A stretch of 64,000 bases of DNA, from positions 8,231,130 to 8,295,129 of the forward strand of contig OX359191.1 of assembly GCA_947172415.1 (NCBI GenBank), in the 5' to 3' direction. Origin of the DNA: Chondrosia reniformis (lineage: Eukaryota; Porifera; Demospongiae; Chondrillida; Chondrillidae). The notes beneath the pieces were generated by a model, which saw only the letters and a list, made by a program, of their open reading frames with translations, did not search any database and was not told the origin of the DNA. Positions 59,767 to 64,000 of this stretch are shown in pieces. How positions within the stretch are numbered: position 1 is the first letter of the stretch; every line of letters starts with the position of its first letter. The position numbers and the translations under genes were made by a program.

Positions 59767-62700
59767 TTAAGTAAGCCTTGTGGCTATCTTTGAAACACAT
59801 GGTGTGGAGAATGGCAAAATGTTGTTTTCTTGCTGATTCAAAGTGGTTGCAGCCTCAAGAGATTCCAAAAGAAGCCCATCCTCGATCTCTGTGGTTCCAC
59901 CAAGCGAAATCTAGCAACAAGAGGACTTATAATCTAATGTTACAAAACAACAAATTAGGACAGCACCAATCCTGCAGTATAAATATTTCCCATGGACTGT
60001 AGCATATAGAAACAGTATGATTATGTAATATGGCACCACTGTCTTACTCTGGCAGTGTATTTGACACCCGCCACCACTACTTTGCACTGCTGCAGTGAAT
60101 CCTCTAGGATTGGCTCCTTCAGTACGCTCACAAGGGCTTGCACAACTGCCCTGCACTCCAAGTTGGAAGAGCCTGATTTCAGATCTACAAGTGATGAAGA
60201 AAAGAAAGATTTCAAAGATAACTTTCTGCATGCGTAGATGTTGCTTAATTAAGACCTTATACTTACCCCATAATAGAGTTTTAAATGCTTCTAATACTGC
60301 AACCATCAGGGCCAGCGACTGACCCATCAAGTCGCAAGAGAGAGCACTACAATCTTTCAAGGACTTCACCGTTGCCAGGTTGTCTTTGCATGTGTTGACA
60401 GACCTTATTTTAACTGTGAGTATCAGTTGGACAATGTAAGACTTCACCTCATCCGGAATATTTGACTCTCTTGTAAAACTGCAAGAAGGTAATGAAAGAA
60501 ACGAACAGTCAACTAAAACATATAAACTGAAAATGCACAAATAAATATATAATCAAGCTCAATTAATGTTTATACACTAACCAAAGAGCTAATTGCAATA
60601 AGCCCTTGGCAGCATCAACAGGAAGGCAAACATGAGTGTTGCTTGTCTGGTGGGTGAGAGGAAGTACACAATGGACTAGACTACAACAATTTGTACAATG
60701 CATACATTTGTGACAGTTAACATTAAGTAATTTTAGAAATACCACATTGAAATTTGTATAAATGCAATTTGACTGTTCTTGTAAAATTACCAAAATATTA
60801 CTGAAGAAAAATGATGATAGCTCCCACAGCTGACTGGAGAAGGTAACCCTCTTAAGAGCTGAGAATACACACTAAAATGGAACCAACATTTTGGAACATT
60901 CATTTTGTACTAGGGTAATAATAACATCATTTCTAAAAGTTTTTGAATGTCATTAAACAAAACTTACTGAAGTTATGATACTCAGGACCTCAGTTGACTT
61001 CTAAAGAAAATGATGAATGTGTTTTAAATTTAGCACAAGTGCCTATTAGTCCTAACTGAATTTTGTGAACAATATTATAAACAACAACTGTTGGCAGGGA
61101 AACACCTAATTGGTTTATAGGCATTCTGCACTAACATCCTGGTGCTGTGATGGGAGTACAGCAATGCCTGTCAACTTGGTGGCAATGTCCTCAGAATCTG
61201 GATGAGACTGGATGGATTCTAAGAAGAGCTGAGTGTATCCTGTAAAGGAAGAGGAACAGATGTGCTTCAGTCTAAACACATACACATAGGTTTTAGGTAC
61301 ACCACTCACCCACAGAGAGTGTAAACATAAACTGAAGATAGACAGGGATCTGTACCCCCTCTCTGCTTATTATACTGAGATCTGACACACCCTCTGCCCT
61401 GCCCAACATCCTACACATCCGAAGAAAGGATTGTATATCATTTGAGGGTAAGCTCTAGTCTGAAATGATTGCATAATTATAGGATCAGATTTCATCAAAC
61501 TATATATAGGTAAGCTTTAGGTCAAAAGATGTCAACATATGTAGTTTAGAGGTAGGTCCAGTGGATGAGGTGGCTACAGGAGAACACTGTGTCCAAAGCT
61601 ACTAATATGCATACACCAGAAAGGGACACTGTACATTCAACTGTAAACTGACCTTTGACCAATCAGTTCCAGGAGATATGAAATGGCACTTCTGTTAAGA
61701 GCTCCAGACTGTAGAAATCCCATCAAAGCTCTCAGCTCGGGTGCCCCCAACACTGGCATATACAGAACAAGCTCAATCAACCGGCTCTGAAACCAGTTGC
61801 TTAGCGACACTTCAGAGAAGGTGGCTGCAGTACAGCATAGAACAATAAGACCTCTAACAATATATTAAATTAAAAAGCCACATTCAAGACCTAACAATAT
61901 AGTAGACTGCACAATATCTACCCAACCATAATACTGTGTATACATAGGTGACATACGTATTTACACATAATACTGTATCCTTTGGTGACATATTTACACA
62001 TTCTAGACCCTAGCTTAGGTTACTACTAGGACATGTACATCTGAAATGTACTACTACACAGAAGCTAACTTAGTATTGGAATGAGGTTAGTCTGCAGACT
62101 CTCTCCAAACTCAATGATTCCCAGAGGAGCCATCATAATCATGACCTCTACAAGTGTGGCACATTCCTGAATATCATTTTGGGTTGCCAATACCACCAGT
62201 TGCTCTGGCAATGACACCAACCAAGGCACCAAAAGATGGCCCAACATCACTGAACTACATCAAAGGAAACCACACTTATGTAAAGTACCTCGTAGTGACC
62301 TCTCCCCCACTTCACGCAGACACTCACTCCCCTCACACACCCACCCTGTGTTCATCTGTCCACCAAATGAAGCAGTCTCTGCTTCCAGTAACCTTCTGAA
62401 GCACTTATCTAGAGATTTCCGTGATGGACCTCCACTAGGTATCTTTTGGTAAAATGTCCAAACTACCTTTATCAGTGTCTTCATCAAAGAGATGAACCAA
62501 CCATTCTTCCTCAGGCTGCTATTGAGCTGCCCAATTAGGTTGAGGACGCGAACCAGAAAAGATGTGGTGACAGGAACCAAGCTAGGGGTGGATGGAATGT
62601 TGGACATTCCTTCACTTAGGAAAGAAGAGATTGAATTAAGTATGCTTGACTGGCAAAAGAGAGATTGAAATACAAAAATTTCACAAAGTAGTATATCAAA

Positions 62701-63861
62701 TGTTATCAGTGTTGCAGCAATATAATGTTTTTGTGAAGCTAGATTAGAAAAGGACTTGGAATAAGGGAAATGAACCAGTAAGTGCCTTGTAAGACCTGCA
62801 CCATACGCCTTGGCTATTTCTGTAGGGAACTGCAAGTTTTCAGCTGAACCATTCCGTCCCCCAGCCTCACTGGAAAGAGTGCAAGCAGCTAACTGCAGTA
62901 AAGCATTGACTATCTGCAAAATCTTCATCATCTCATTTAACTGCACTTCCGTATCTGCAGTGGAGCAGACCTTGAGAGCATCGGGAACTGATTCTATCCA
63001 ACACTCAATCAAAAGTGGAAATAAGGTGGAATACATCTGCTTAAGGTCCTTATGGTGAGGTCCACTGGAGGTCAGTTTATCTGTAGCTGCTGCCTTCTCC
63101 ATGGCCAGTCCAGCTGCCTGATGTCGCTCCATGATGGCCTCCTCCGTTGGGAACAAGCCAAACTGGTTGTGAAATGCAAGATGGCTGCCCTCTACACTAA
63201 GACAATAAAACTCTCTGCTCACTTCGACTACGGAGGCTCCGCAATCCTCAGTGCCACCAGTAGATATTAACTGAACTGTATCCTCTGAGAACTGCAGTGT
63301 AGCAGACCCTGACTGGCTTGGGAATTCTCTGGCAGGTCTTGACTGGATGATACAATGTAGAAATTTTAAGATGATTGAAAGTATTTCTAATCTTCCATTT
63401 CTTGCAGACAAATGTGGTGTCTTTGGAGATGCAGACTTGCTGCCACGAGCTCCTTTTGATGGTTCTTTGGAGAGGAGAGACGAGAGCATCTGGAGAAAGG
63501 AGAGTGACTTCTCTCCAAATATGGAAGGATGGTGGATGTAAAAGAGGTCAATGACCTTTACTGTATCCATCCTTATGCTCTCTGTGAGGTGAGTAAGACC
63601 ACATTGTAGACTTGCTAGAATGTGGTTGCGATAGGCTGGGAGCACGTCCCCTGGAACCAATGGTAGTAACCTCTTCATCATGAGAAGAAAGGAATGACGC
63701 ACCCGTGGTTCTGGATCTGTGTAGAGAGGCACTGAGTGTTCAATCAATGCTTGGAGGTGCTGCAGGACAACCTCGGTGTGGTTCACAAATATCTCCTTTA
63801 AGTTGTCCAAAGCTTCGCTACGTTTCTTCACATTGTGATGCCTCAGTTGCAATAATAACGC
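59767..63861 (-). CDS. TEX10: TEX10 (Ipi1-like), 3' part; 5' end outside the window
   Basis: TEX10 is a helical-repeat subunit of the rixosome (PELP1-TEX10-WDR18-SENP3) that acts in late 60S ribosome assembly. The first visible exon (up to 63861, acceptor tttag) begins ALLLQLRHHNVKKRSEALDN, matching the IPI1/TEX10 N-terminal HEAT region; upstream exons lie past the window end. The family signature LLIECWIESVPDAL is at about 63000. Downstream exons continue in phase: 62070-62250 (LLVPWLVSLPEQLVVLATQN), 61655-61825 (RLIELVLYMPVLGAPELRAL), 61310-61410, 61130-61240, 60785-60855, 60590-60650 (VCLPVDAAKGLLQLALW), 60266-60480 (TRESNIPDEVKSYIVQLILT), 60045-60195, and a last exon ending SKIATRLT, TAA at 59767. 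The N-terminal residues are missing only because the window ends. Confidence 0.87.
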
Positions 63862-64000
63862 CTAAAAGAACAAAGTAAATCATATTCTGATTCATATCAA
63901 CTTTACCACAATTCAGATCCACTACAGTATACTAGATACACTTAAAATTATCAAATTGATTAATTTTCCTATACTAAAGATTACGTGATACTGATAGTTA
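63862..64000. other. TEX10 intron running off the window
   Basis: AT-rich sequence upstream of the first visible TEX10 exon. No further exon is recognised before the window end. Confidence 0.5.

Overview
The window looks like nuclear DNA from an invertebrate animal, most likely a demosponge. All large conserved genes are animal or eukaryotic genes split by many short introns, mostly 50-400 nt with GT/AG borders. The DNA is AT-rich and the genes are closely packed. Two tandem genes encode short-chain collagen C4 / spongin-type collagens, a family best known from sponges. Nothing in the window fixes the species.

Layout from left to right. An MFS transporter of the zinc-induced-facilitator-like type (188-4689, minus) carries a 25-bp minisatellite in one intron. 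PPP1R7/Sds22 (5443-8140, minus) and UTP3/Sas10 (8254-12001, plus) are divergent across 113 bp. A long intronless beta-trefoil-like protein of unknown role follows (13186-15438, minus). Next is a head-to-head pair of small secretory-pathway proteins with a shared nine-cysteine ectodomain and two membrane helices (16511-17032 minus; 17987-18526 plus).

The centre (18755-42887, plus) is one large gene for the nucleoporin ELYS/AHCTF1. A single ELYS intron (22268-34685, about 12.4 kb) holds an antisense collagen cluster: two near-identical intact genes (22687-25083 and 27991-30378), one broken copy, several 5' and 3' fragments, and a family of inverted-repeat elements.

The right third holds CDC42 (43513-46405, plus), delta-tubulin (46860-48305, minus), pyridoxamine-phosphate oxidase (48634-49290, minus), an SFI1-like centrin-binding repeat protein (49595-56458, plus), a gene-poor stretch (56459-59766), and the 3' part of TEX10 (59767 to beyond the window end, minus).

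There is no operon-like logic. Several neighbours do touch related processes: PP1 regulation, ELYS, delta-tubulin and SFI1 relate to mitosis and centrioles, and UTP3 and TEX10 to ribosome assembly. Two divergent pairs appear to share short bidirectional promoters. Exon borders were read by eye from splice signals, reading phase and remembered family similarity; no alignment or transcript evidence was available.
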